Program-made: the position numbers and the translations under genes
The notes under the pieces: generated by a model
Seen by the model: the letters and a program-made list of their open reading frames with translations, nothing else
Told to the model about the DNA's origin: nothing
The model's database searches: none
Source: a virus
DNA length: 64,000 bases
Strand: one strand, 5' to 3'
Virus record (IMG/VR): IMGVR_UViG_3300027974_000031
Span: 1 to 64,000 of that record
In this document: positions 52,875 to 58,971 of the stretch, in pieces
Layout: each line of letters starts with the position of its first letter
How positions within the stretch are numbered: position 1 is the stretch's first letter

Positions 52875-52902
52875 AATGTAGGTTAGAAATGGGGTTTGTC
52901 AA
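52875..52902 (-). promoter_or_regulatory. leaderless-type promoter TTGACA-N16-TACATT
   Basis: -35 at 52897-52902, -10 at 52875-52880; 5 nt to ATG 52869. The spacer AACCCCATTTCTAACC recurs before the next gene. Confidence 0.7.
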
Positions 52903-53136
52903 CTAACTATTAATTTCGTTCAGAATGTCATTTTGAGTATTCTGGTCAAATGGACTTCCTCTATTAGGAATAGCGAACCATCCCTGATAGTTTCCGTTAT
53001 TAATAGAAATACAAGAATTTTGTTTCCTATTAATCTCCACATATGCGCCACCATATTTTCTGGAAATACGGTTCCAGCGATTTGCTTCTTTTTTGGTAGG
53101 TTTATTTTTAGTTATGTTAAAGAAATATTGGCTCAT
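52903..53136 (-). CDS. small hypothetical protein
   Basis: 77 residues from ATG 53136 (MSQYFFNITKNKPTKKEANR), then a beta-rich half (AYVEINRKQNSCISINNGNY). TATATT lies 5 nt upstream of this ATG; the -35 (TTGTCA) is at 19 nt. The upstream sequence (AACCCCAATTTCTAACC) is a near copy of that before 52869, so this control region has been duplicated. Confidence 0.6.
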   Translation of the reverse strand: MSQYFFNITKNKPTKKEANRWNRISRKYGGAYVEINRKQNSCISINNGNYQGWFAIPNRGSPFDQNTQNDILNEINS

Positions 53137-53263
53137 GTTGTAATATAGGTTAGAAATTGGGGTTTTTGACAACTAATTATTTTATTATATTCATCTTTTG
53201 GTTCAACGATTTTATTCGTCTTAACATCCTAAACTACGTGAAAGTAGATGAATTTCTTAGGAC

Positions 53264-53571
53264 TGGTCTTTCGCCTGTGACTCGAACACAGATAAACGGT
53301 TTCTGGTTTGTGTTTATTTCTAAACTCCCTAGACTATATCATAATCCTATTACTAGGATTTCGGAGGCTATTGAGACTTATTGTTTTCTTACTCATTCCC
53401 TAGTCGTTGAACCTTCTTGTTACTTTTTAGAATTCACAAGCTCGGCTGCTGATTGCCTTCATCATTACATGTTCAGGTTTCCAGCAATTCTTCCGATTTT
53501 CGATTAACATTACTGTTAAAAGTCACTATTTTATAATGAAACCGCCCCTTTCACCTTTAAGGTAGCGAAAG
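53264..53571 (-). tRNA. tRNA with CAU anticodon split by a group I intron (Ile2 or Met)
   Basis: 5' half CTTTCGC-TA-CCTT-AAAGGTGA-AAGG-G-GCGGT-TTCAT (53571-53536). 3' half AA-ACCGT-TTAT-CTGTG-TTCGAGT-CACAG-GCGAAAG-A-CCA (53302-53264). Acceptor (7 bp), D, anticodon and T stems all pair, and CCA is encoded. The anticodon is CAU. With C1-G72 it is not an initiator. Because TilS is encoded 1.2 kb away, tRNA-Ile2 (lysidine-modified, reading AUA) is more likely than elongator Met. Confidence 0.85.
53303..53535 (-). other. 233-nt group I intron in tRNA-CAU
   Basis: Inserted right after anticodon position 36. Conserved group I core strings are present in order: P AATTGCTGGAAACCT (53475-53489), Q AATCAGCAGCCGAGC (53440-53454), R GTTCAACGACTAG (53400-53412) and S GATATAGTC (53332-53340). 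The exon ends in U, the intron in G, and exon UCAU can pair with GUGA in the intron with a U.G at the splice site. No ORF inside. Confidence 0.9.
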
Positions 53572-53630
53572 ATTTTTCTACTAACAAAGAACGAGTTTAA
53601 TAACTTGGAAATCAATTCCGCTAACTCTTT

Positions 53631-53658
53631 AACTTAACATCTAAACAAACTTTGTCAA
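53631..53658 (-). promoter_or_regulatory. promoter TTGACA-N16-TAAGTT before the tRNA-CAU gene
   Basis: -35 at 53653-53658, -10 at 53631-53636, about 60 nt upstream of the tRNA 5' end. Confidence 0.55.
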
Positions 53659-53674
53659 CTAACTTTTTGAAATT

Positions 53675-53759
53675 TGGTGTGCTAGATAGGATTCGCACCT
53701 ATTCACCCGAAGGAACAGATTTACAGTCTGCCGCTACTCTCTAACTTAGCCGCTAACAC
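53675..53759 (-). tRNA. tRNA-Tyr (anticodon GUA)
   Basis: Acceptor GTGTTAG / CTAGCAC, anticodon arm GCAGA-CTGTAAA-TCTGT, long variable arm (TCCTTCGGGTGAA) typical of bacterial tRNA-Tyr, T-arm ATAGG-TGCGAAT-CCTAT, encoded CCA. No intron. Confidence 0.9.
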
Positions 53760-53771
53760 ATTTAAAATTTA

Positions 53772-53882
53772 GGAGAAGATCGAACTACCATCTTAATTCA
53801 GAATATAGTCTTTTGGTTTAATGATTGGCGATTATTCAAATCCTATCATATTTTAACGGCCCGTTACCTACCGCTTATCTCC
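53772..53882 (-). other. tRNA-like or hairpin remnant of 111 nt
   Basis: Ends GGAGATA...CTTCTCC can pair partly, and a GTTCGATC string looks like a T-loop, but no consistent D, anticodon and T stems can be drawn. It lies between two good tRNA genes, so a decayed or intron-damaged tRNA is possible. Confidence 0.25.
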
Positions 53883-53943
53883 ATTTTATATTACTCTATC
53901 CAACAAATTAACCTAATATTTCTCAATAAAGTTTTTATTTAAT

Positions 53944-54405
53944 TGGTCCCCTTGACAGGCCACGATCCTGCACATTCTTACGAATATCAGATTTTAAGTC
54001 TGCATCACAACTACGGTTTTCACCGCCATAAACGTTTAATTTGTAATTACTTACATTTCAAGTTTTACCGTTTTGTTTGTGTGCTGGACTATGCTTTCAT
54101 CTTTTAGTTTATTTCTAAATTAGATGGGTGATTATAGTCTCTGCACGTCTCCTTATATTAACCTTATCTCCTAGTCTGGATAGTAACTGATAACATAAGG
54201 CTTTATTAATTACACCATACTAGATTTAACGTCATTTAAGATTTCGCTCAACGTTGGGAGTTTTAGAGTTTTACGGACTTTTACCGTCATTTATGCGCTC
54301 TTGCATACATCTAAAATTAACCGTTCATTGAATTTACACCATTTAGATATAGATTTCTCTATAAATGCACCGTTATAATGCGTCTGCCAATTCCGCCACA
54401 AGGGG
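53944..54405 (-). tRNA. tRNA-Leu (anticodon UAA) split by a group I intron
   Basis: 5' half CCCCTTG-TG-GCG-GAATTGGCAGA-CGC-A-T (54405-54378). 3' half CAGA-CTTAAAA-TCTGA, a long variable arm, T-stem GCAGG/CCTGT, CAAGGGG, A, CCA (54002-53944). Acceptor, D and anticodon stems pair fully across the intron. The T-loop ATCGTGG departs from the usual TTCGANN, which may affect function. It reads UUA. TTGACA and TAATCC lie directly before the 5' end. Confidence 0.85.
54003..54377 (-). other. 375-nt group I intron in the anticodon stem of tRNA-Leu
   Basis: R-type string GTGCAGAGACTATAA (54132-54146) and S-type GCATAGTCC (54086-54094) are present. Exon 1 ends GCAU and can pair with GUGC in the intron with U.G at the splice site; the intron ends in G. 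Insertion falls between the first and second nucleotides of the anticodon 5' strand, not after U34 as in the well-known cyanobacterial Leu(UAA) intron. No ORF inside. Confidence 0.85.
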
Positions 54406-54471
54406 ATTAACACTAACAAAAATTTTGTCAAAGAACAGTTTAAATCAAACTTGGGAAAATCTTCCCTTTAA

Positions 54472-54696
54472 CTATCTTAACTTATCATCTTTTAGCTCTT
54501 TGTCAAACTCTTCTTCAACTTTAGTGACTCGTTCAGCTTCAATTTCCCAAAAATCCGAGTCTTGATCTTCGACAATTAGATTACCATTTTCGCGAATATC
54601 AGCAACTACTGCACAGAATCCGCCATAGGTCCAAGCATCACTTTCGTTAGGCTCAGGCATTAACACCGTATCAAGAACATTAAATTGTTTATTCAT
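54472..54696 (-). CDS. small acidic hypothetical protein
   Basis: 74 residues (MNKQFNVLDTVLMPEPNESD, GFCAVVADIRENGNLIVEDQ), beta-rich SH3/KOW-like first part and an acidic helical end. TTGACA-N17-TAATAT ends 5 nt before the ATG. No family recognised. Confidence 0.6.
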   Translation of the reverse strand: MNKQFNVLDTVLMPEPNESDAWTYGGFCAVVADIRENGNLIVEDQDSDFWEIEAERVTKVEEEFDKELKDDKLR

Positions 54697-54701
54697 ATTT
54701 T

Positions 54702-54730
54702 ATATTACTCTATTTCTGTTGGTTTGTCAA
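54702..54730 (-). promoter_or_regulatory. leaderless-type promoter TTGACA-N17-TAATAT
   Basis: -35 at 54725-54730, -10 at 54702-54707; 5 nt to ATG 54696. Confidence 0.8.
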
Positions 54731-54758
54731 ATGTTTTGGATAATCCATAAAAAATTCA

Positions 54759-55397
54759 TTATATTTTCTTTTGGTAAAATTTGTGTCTAACTACAGTTTC
54801 TAAATTAGTTTTTTCAGCAATCATGGGCAACATCTGGTGTCTAACCCAATTTCTTTGATATTTTAAATCATTGTTTGTTGGATCAAATACCACCCATTTC
54901 ATTAAATCGTTTTTCTCTGCCCATTCTACCATCTGTTCTTTGGTTGTCAACAAAAAAGGATGATAAATCGTAAAATTGGGAAAAATAGTTTTTTCCTGAA
55001 TTGGTTTATATTCTGGACAACCCTTGAGGAAATTCATAAAAAATTGTTCTACACAATCTCCCAAATTATGAGCAGTCACATAATTAGTATGCCCTGTTTG
55101 TTCAGCCATATAGGCCAATCTCCATTGTCTGAAATCGTTTTCGGTCTGCTCACCTATAGATTGCTCTACCGACCTTGTAATAAATTGGAATGGTAAACTA
55201 TGCGCCGAACAAAAGTCTCTAACTGATTCTTCCATTTGTTTATTAGCAGGTTGCCAATTATGGTTAAAATGAAGAACCTTGATTTTTAATCTAGTTCTTT
55301 GGCTTAACCAGTGACATGAAGAAATAGAATCAACTCCTCCACTAACAAGGAAAGTATATTCTTTTTGCTTATCTAATAAATTATTAAAAATTTTCAT
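54759..55397 (-). CDS. tilS: tRNA(Ile)-lysidine synthase-like PP-loop ATPase
   Basis: 212 residues from ATG 55397. The PP-loop SGGVDS is at 19-24, followed by HFNHNWQPANKQMEESVRDF, the VTAHNLGDCVEQFFMN segment (AHxxxD) and a C-terminal DPTNNDLKYQRNWVRHQMLP, all in TilS order. TilS converts C34 of the CAU isoleucine tRNA to lysidine so it reads AUA. It is shorter than bacterial TilS (about 430) and holds only the catalytic N-domain. A CAU tRNA lies nearby. The start overlaps a 28-codon leaderless ORF. Confidence 0.85.
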   Translation of the reverse strand: MKIFNNLLDKQKEYTFLVSGGVDSISSCHWLSQRTRLKIKVLHFNHNWQPANKQMEESVRDFCSAHSLPFQFITRSVEQSIGEQTENDFRQWRLAYMAEQTGHTNYVTAHNLGDCVEQFFMNFLKGCPEYKPIQEKTIFPNFTIYHPFLLTTKEQMVEWAEKNDLMKWVVFDPTNNDLKYQRNWVRHQMLPMIAEKTNLETVVRHKFYQKKI

Positions 55398-55470
55398 TTC
55401 TATTCTTGTTGTCAAGCAAATGTTGCTCAAATTCAGTTAACTCGCTGTCCGCAAGGTAGATAAAGGTCAT
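55384..55470 (-). CDS. 28-codon leaderless ORF overlapping tilS
   Basis: MTFIYLADSELTEFEQHLLD, NKNRNENF. TTGACA-N16-TATATT ends 5 nt before its ATG. Its stop lies 14 nt inside tilS in another frame, so translation of tilS is likely coupled to it. Small size but strong promoter and overlap support it. Confidence 0.6.
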   Translation of the reverse strand: MTFIYLADSELTEFEQHLLDNKNRNENF

Positions 55471-55475
55471 GGCTC

Positions 55476-55503
55476 AATATACTTCGATTTTATAATCTGT
55501 CAA
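55476..55503 (-). promoter_or_regulatory. leaderless-type promoter TTGACA-N16-TATATT
   Basis: -35 at 55498-55503, -10 at 55476-55481; 5 nt to ATG 55470. The -35 overlaps the stop of the upstream gene. Confidence 0.8.
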
Positions 55504-55898
55504 TAGATAAAATGCGGAGTTTCAATCACTCCAAAATAAGTATTAAAATCAAAAATTCCTGATTTTGCACATTTCAAACACCATGCCAATTCTTTGTCCA
55601 GTTTAGGAATAATATATTGTTTCCTACGTTTACCGCGCAATTCTCCTACAGAATATCTTTGATTCTTTTCTGGATAATAAGAAATTTCGGTTTCAAAATT
55701 GGTAGAATTTGCCCACCGATCAAAAGTAGGTTTATATGCAAATTGAACAGCCCATTTTTTCTCTCCCGGTTCAATAAATTTAGGATCAATAACTTTTTCA
55801 AAAATGCGAATATGAAAATGGGTAGTTTTTCCACAACCATACTCAAGTTTGATATTGTGGCGGCGAAATTCATCCAAAATAGGGCGAGGTAGCTTCAT
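55500..55898 (-). CDS. hypothetical early protein
   Basis: 132 residues from ATG 55898 (MKLPRPILDEFRRHNIKLEY), chosen because TATATT ends 5 nt upstream; the longer frame to 55955 runs through the promoter. A basic, aromatic, beta-rich protein (KKWAVQFAYKPTFDRWANST, ELRGKRRKQYIIPKL) with a CxxC near the end (WCLKCAKSG). No family recognised. Confidence 0.6.
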   Translation of the reverse strand: MKLPRPILDEFRRHNIKLEYGCGKTTHFHIRIFEKVIDPKFIEPGEKKWAVQFAYKPTFDRWANSTNFETEISYYPEKNQRYSVGELRGKRRKQYIIPKLDKELAWCLKCAKSGIFDFNTYFGVIETPHFIY

Positions 55899-55903
55899 AA
55901 TAC

Positions 55904-55931
55904 AATATACTTCAATTTTATACTTCGTCAA
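55904..55931 (-). promoter_or_regulatory. leaderless-type promoter TTGACG-N16-TATATT
   Basis: -35 at 55926-55931, -10 at 55904-55909; 5 nt to ATG 55898. The -35 lies in the last codons of the upstream gene. Confidence 0.75.
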
Positions 55932-56127
55932 GAATATAATCAACGCCATCATCAATTGTTAATGGCCAGTAATATTCCATTTCGGTAATTGATTCATATT
56001 TCCAATTCATTTGACTACAAAAATCTTTTACAGTTTCAATAGATGGAGCATTAATCCATTTAACTAGATGGTCGGTTTCATCCGTATTAGGATCAAATCC
56101 TTCAAGTGTGACATCAAATGTTTTCAT
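55918..56127 (-). CDS. small acidic hypothetical protein
   Basis: 69 residues (MKTFDVTLEGFDPNTDETDH, LVKWINAPSIETVKDFCSQM), a beta-alpha fold by appearance, possibly a small 'phage-type' modulator. TTGACGAAGTATG spans its start, copying part of the promoter before 55898. No family recognised. Confidence 0.55.
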   Translation of the reverse strand: MKTFDVTLEGFDPNTDETDHLVKWINAPSIETVKDFCSQMNWKYESITEMEYYWPLTIDDGVDYILDEV

Positions 56128-56133
56128 ACTTCG

Positions 56134-56178
56134 TCAATCTTCTTTTTGCTTATCCAACAAATTATTAAAAATTTTCAT
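56134..56178 (-). pseudogene. duplicated 5' fragment of tilS
   Basis: MKIFNNLLDKQKED then stop, matching the first 13 residues of tilS (MKIFNNLLDKQKE) with about 40 nt of near-identical DNA. The rest of the gene is missing. A small duplication scar. Confidence 0.8.
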
Positions 56179-56408
56179 TTGTTTTATCTAAAGCTTGTCT
56201 AACTGCCATAATTAGACTATCTGGAGCATTTCGTAATTATTCATTCTTTAATGAATGACATTTTTCGCTCTGCCCTTGTATTCACTGAATTATTTTTTAT
56301 ATTTTTTATTACAATAAAAAATATAAAAAAGTAATGTAAAAAAATAAAATTTTAAAAAAATTACTTTTAGTTTTTGTTGAAGAATTTTATTTATTTTTAT
56401 TGCTTTTA
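56179..56408. other. intergenic region with repeated element and hairpin
   Basis: No gene seen. It contains CTCTGCCCTTGTATTCAC (56268-56285, second copy of the 48080 element) and a perfect 18-bp AT-only hairpin (arms 56293-56310 and 56313-56330), followed by A-rich DNA. Confidence 0.6.
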
Positions 56409-56636
56409 TTATGTTATAAAAGCGTAAAATAACACAATTTCATCAAAAGTATAATCACGATTATTTGAAATGTCAACATATTTCGCCTCTGTTACGCGAG
56501 GATATAAAAAAGAATTCATTACATTTGTTATAATAAGAATTGTTCTTGTTTTGTTACATTCAAGAAAAATTGAATCATCTTCTTGAATGTCTCGCCAGAA
56601 AACGTCGGTTTTTCCATTGTTATTAAGAGGATTCAT
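56409..56636 (-). CDS. small hypothetical protein
   Basis: 75 residues (MNPLNNNGKTDVFWRDIQED, IFLECNKTRTILIITNVMNS), beta-rich. It overlaps the upstream gene by 4 bp (ATGA), so it is translationally coupled. No family recognised. Confidence 0.6.
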   Translation of the reverse strand: MNPLNNNGKTDVFWRDIQEDDSIFLECNKTRTILIITNVMNSFLYPRVTEAKYVDISNNRDYTFDEIVLFYAFIT

Positions 56637-56785
56637 TCTTTTTCTTCTATTTCTTTATGTTTAGGATTTCGATTGTAATCTTTAACACTTTTATGCTTTT
56701 GAGGAGGTAAAGGAAGTTCTTTACGAATTTTCTTTTTTAAATCGCGATCACGAATAGTTCCAACTTTATGTACTTTCTTTTTCAT
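56633..56785 (-). CDS. 50-residue basic protein
   Basis: MKKKVHKVGTIRDRDLKKKI, RKELPLPPQKHKSVKDYNRN and a charged end. The strings 'KVGTIRDR' and 'KELPLPPQKHKSVKDYNR' look conserved in other large phages. Probably a small nucleic-acid-binding protein, by composition only. It overlaps the next gene by 4 bp. Confidence 0.65.
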   Translation of the reverse strand: MKKKVHKVGTIRDRDLKKKIRKELPLPPQKHKSVKDYNRNPKHKEIEEKE

Positions 56786-56812
56786 CTTCGTATGATAACA
56801 AATCAATTGGTT

Positions 56813-57169
56813 TTATTTATGAGTAATAAATTTATCTTCGATGGTAAACTTTTCGTCTTCCGTAGTTTCTAATGTGTATAGAAAAGAATAAAAAGGTTTT
56901 TGTTTTTCTTGCTCAATAGCATCTGCAAAAGTTTTTACAAAAACATTAACTTTTTTACAAGTACCTTTTATTACAAAACGAACAATTCCGCTTTTTCTCA
57001 ATTTTGCTCTTTCTTCTACATTACTTTTTAGAAGCGGCAGCAACGGCATTTCCAACTTATCAATTACACATTGAAACTTTGGCGACTTGCCTATTACAGG
57101 AATTTCTCTAAAAAGATAGTTTTGTGCAGCTTCTAGCTCTGTGATTGAACGTTCGGTATTAGTTTTCAT
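56813..57169 (-). CDS. hypothetical early protein
   Basis: 118 residues (SITELEAAQNYLFREIPVIG, FQCVIDKLEMPLLPLLKSNV, then GIVRFVIKGTCKKVNVFVKT). No family recognised. TTGACA with TAATAT or TATAAT lies 6-9 nt before the ATG. Confidence 0.6.
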   Translation of the reverse strand: MKTNTERSITELEAAQNYLFREIPVIGKSPKFQCVIDKLEMPLLPLLKSNVEERAKLRKSGIVRFVIKGTCKKVNVFVKTFADAIEQEKQKPFYSFLYTLETTEDEKFTIEDKFITHK

Positions 57170-57175
57170 AAGAAT

Positions 57176-57206
57176 ATTATATTAGCGAGTTTATTGTTTG
57201 TGTCAA
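57176..57206 (-). promoter_or_regulatory. leaderless-type promoter TTGACA ... TATAAT
   Basis: -35 at 57201-57206. TATAAT at 57176-57181 (spacer 19) is 6 nt from the ATG; TAATAT at 57179-57184 (spacer 16) is the alternative -10. Confidence 0.65.
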
Positions 57207-57210
57207 CTAT

Positions 57211-57384
57211 TTAATTTGATAATGCGATTTGAATGCGATTAAATTCTTGTGAAATATGATAAATTTGAGAATCATATTCGTCTAGCTTTCTGTCAAATTC
57301 TTTTAATGAATAATATCTTTCAAGAATAAGATTTTCTTTTTCTTTTTTCAAACGTAATAATTTTTCTTCCAAAGTTTCTTTCAT
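57211..57384 (-). CDS. 57-residue coiled-coil protein
   Basis: MKETLEEKLLRLKKEKENLI, LERYYSLKEFDRKLDEYDSQ, a single amphipathic coiled coil. It overlaps the upstream small gene by 65 nt in another frame, so both probably come from one message. No family recognised. Confidence 0.55.
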   Translation of the reverse strand: MKETLEEKLLRLKKEKENLILERYYSLKEFDRKLDEYDSQIYHISQEFNRIQIALSN

Positions 57385-57484
57385 TTTTTTGAATTAATTG
57401 TTTCTCAAAAAGGCTTTTCTCTTCATCTGTCATATCAAAAGTAATAAGAGAATGAATTGATTCGACGGCTCTTCCTTTTTTCAT
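57320..57484 (-). CDS. 54-residue basic protein
   Basis: MKKGRAVESIHSLITFDMTD, EEKSLFEKQLIQKNERNFGR, then a Lys/Arg-rich end. TTGACA-N16-TATATT ends 6 nt before the ATG, which argues that this frame is used. Its 3' third overlaps the coiled-coil gene. Confidence 0.6.
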   Translation of the reverse strand: MKKGRAVESIHSLITFDMTDEEKSLFEKQLIQKNERNFGRKIITFEKRKRKSYS

Positions 57485-57490
57485 ACTATG

Positions 57491-57518
57491 AATATATCTT
57501 TAAATTGTGATTTGTCAA
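57491..57518 (-). promoter_or_regulatory. leaderless-type promoter TTGACA-N16-TATATT
   Basis: -35 at 57513-57518, -10 at 57491-57496; 6 nt to ATG 57484. Confidence 0.8.
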
Positions 57519-57562
57519 TAACAAAAATATACTATTATATAAAGTTATAAAATGAATATTTT

Positions 57563-58240
57563 TTAAGAAACAATAACGCCATTTGCAGTAAAAGAACGAT
57601 CAAGGTTCCAATCATTCTGAGAAATTGCAAAAAGCATATCTTTTGTTCGGTATTTAGTTTTTCTTAAAATCTGATTAGAATGATTTGCTAACCAAGAGTG
57701 ACGAATATTCAAATATTGTATAGTCCATTCTTTTTCATTTCCGCCTTTAGACGGAGTTTTTGCAGGAAAACGAGTTCTTAAAAAGTTTAAGATTCCTCCA
57801 GAATGAATAAAAGAATCATAAATTATAAGCATTGAAAGAGGTTGTGTAAAACCATTTTCTTTGAAAAATTCAAGTGCAGGATTCCAGTAATGTTCATCAA
57901 AAAAATCATCTTGTGCTTCTCTCATTACAGGGTCACTACCTGCTTCACGAAGCTCGTTTATAAGCTTTTCGTCATTAACTAGTGAGATTTTGCCAATCTT
58001 ATCTACATAAGGTTTAAAAAACTCACTATGTTTGCCATTTTTGTTAGAATAAGATTTAATTAATTTATTAAGATTTCCCCATTCAGTTGTTTGACTTTTG
58101 CCGTATGTTATTTGTTGTATTCCTTTTGGCCCATCGGAAAAAATTGTCACGTTACTGTAATCACCATCAGGTTTTCCAGTTTCAAAAACATTTAAAATGC
58201 TTTGTATTTTATCTTTCTTTTTAGTAATAGAATCACTCAT
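57563..58240 (-). CDS. GH46 chitosanase-like endolysin
   Basis: About 225 residues from ATG 58240, which a perfect TATAAATA precedes by 5 nt; a longer frame to 58285 crosses that promoter. The N-terminus KIQSILNVFETGKPDGDYSN holds a Glu at 20, and IFSDGPKGIQQITYG an Asp at 36, the spacing of the GH46 catalytic pair. REAQDDFFDEHYWNPALEFF and SMLIIYDSFIHSGG follow the family fold. Phage GH46-like enzymes cut peptidoglycan glycan strands at lysis. Late expression fits. Confidence 0.85.
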   Translation of the reverse strand: MSDSITKKKDKIQSILNVFETGKPDGDYSNVTIFSDGPKGIQQITYGKSQTTEWGNLNKLIKSYSNKNGKHSEFFKPYVDKIGKISLVNDEKLINELREAGSDPVMREAQDDFFDEHYWNPALEFFKENGFTQPLSMLIIYDSFIHSGGILNFLRTRFPAKTPSKGGNEKEWTIQYLNIRHSWLANHSNQILRKTKYRTKDMLFAISQNDWNLDRSFTANGVIVS

Positions 58241-58245
58241 AACTT

Positions 58246-58253
58246 TATTTATA
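58246..58253 (-). promoter_or_regulatory. late promoter TATAAATA of the endolysin gene
   Basis: Perfect T4-type late box 5 nt before ATG 58240. It marks a late gene within a mostly early region. Confidence 0.75.
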
Positions 58254-58348
58254 AGTTTTTTAATTCTAGAAAAAAATAGTAACATAAAATTACTTATTTT
58301 AAAACATACATTAATATACCAAATATAAAGAATAAAACGAGAATAATT

Positions 58349-58936
58349 TTAACTAGAGAGTTGTTCGTAAAATGATATAATACTGTTACCTTTCTCATCA
58401 ACTCCTTTTTTATAGTGTTCAAAAGAAAGAATTTTTTTAGGCATTTTTTCAATTACGTTTTCTGTATAAATTGTTTTTAGAGGCCAATTTCTATATTTTT
58501 TCACATAATGATATGAATAAATATAAGCATTTGCTTCTAAAATATATTGTTTTAAATTAACATCTAAATTATGTTTTTTAATAAAATTTATAGAATTAAT
58601 TTCGCAATCTCTTTCTAATTCAATTGCTTTATTAAATGCTCTAGTTAGTTTATTTTTAGATGTTTCTTCTCCTTCTACCCAATTAAGAAATGGACATTTA
58701 TCTGCTTCACACTTTTTCCAAAACTTAGGATTATTTTTCCATTGAAGAAAATGATGGTATTCATGTATTAATATTTCAAATCCATTTATACTTTTATATG
58801 CACAAACAAGTTCTTTTTTATTAGAATCGAACCATCCGCCATAATTACCAACTTTTTCTTTTTGAATAATTTTTAAAGAAACATCATTTTCGATGCACTC
58901 AACAGCTACTTTTCCGATAAATTCATTTCGAGTCAT
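58349..58936 (-). CDS. HExxH metallopeptidase-like protein
   Basis: 195 residues. GFEILIHEYHHFLQWKNN carries HEYHH at 58-62, a gluzincin-type zinc site. ELERDCEINSINFIKK about 55 residues later offers the third ligand Glu. The fold resembles small IrrE/SprT-like peptidases common in phages. GATAAGTT lies 5 nt before the ATG, close to the late box. Substrate unknown. Confidence 0.75.
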   Translation of the reverse strand: MTRNEFIGKVAVECIENDVSLKIIQKEKVGNYGGWFDSNKKELVCAYKSINGFEILIHEYHHFLQWKNNPKFWKKCEADKCPFLNWVEGEETSKNKLTRAFNKAIELERDCEINSINFIKKHNLDVNLKQYILEANAYIYSYHYVKKYRNWPLKTIYTENVIEKMPKKILSFEHYKKGVDEKGNSIISFYEQLSS

Positions 58937-58971
58937 GTTTTAACTTATCAGAAAAAACTTTAAAAGTTTTT

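Noticed and set aside
53772-53882. Third tRNA with group I intron
   Set aside because: Ends pair partly, but no full tRNA arms or intron core strings can be assembled.
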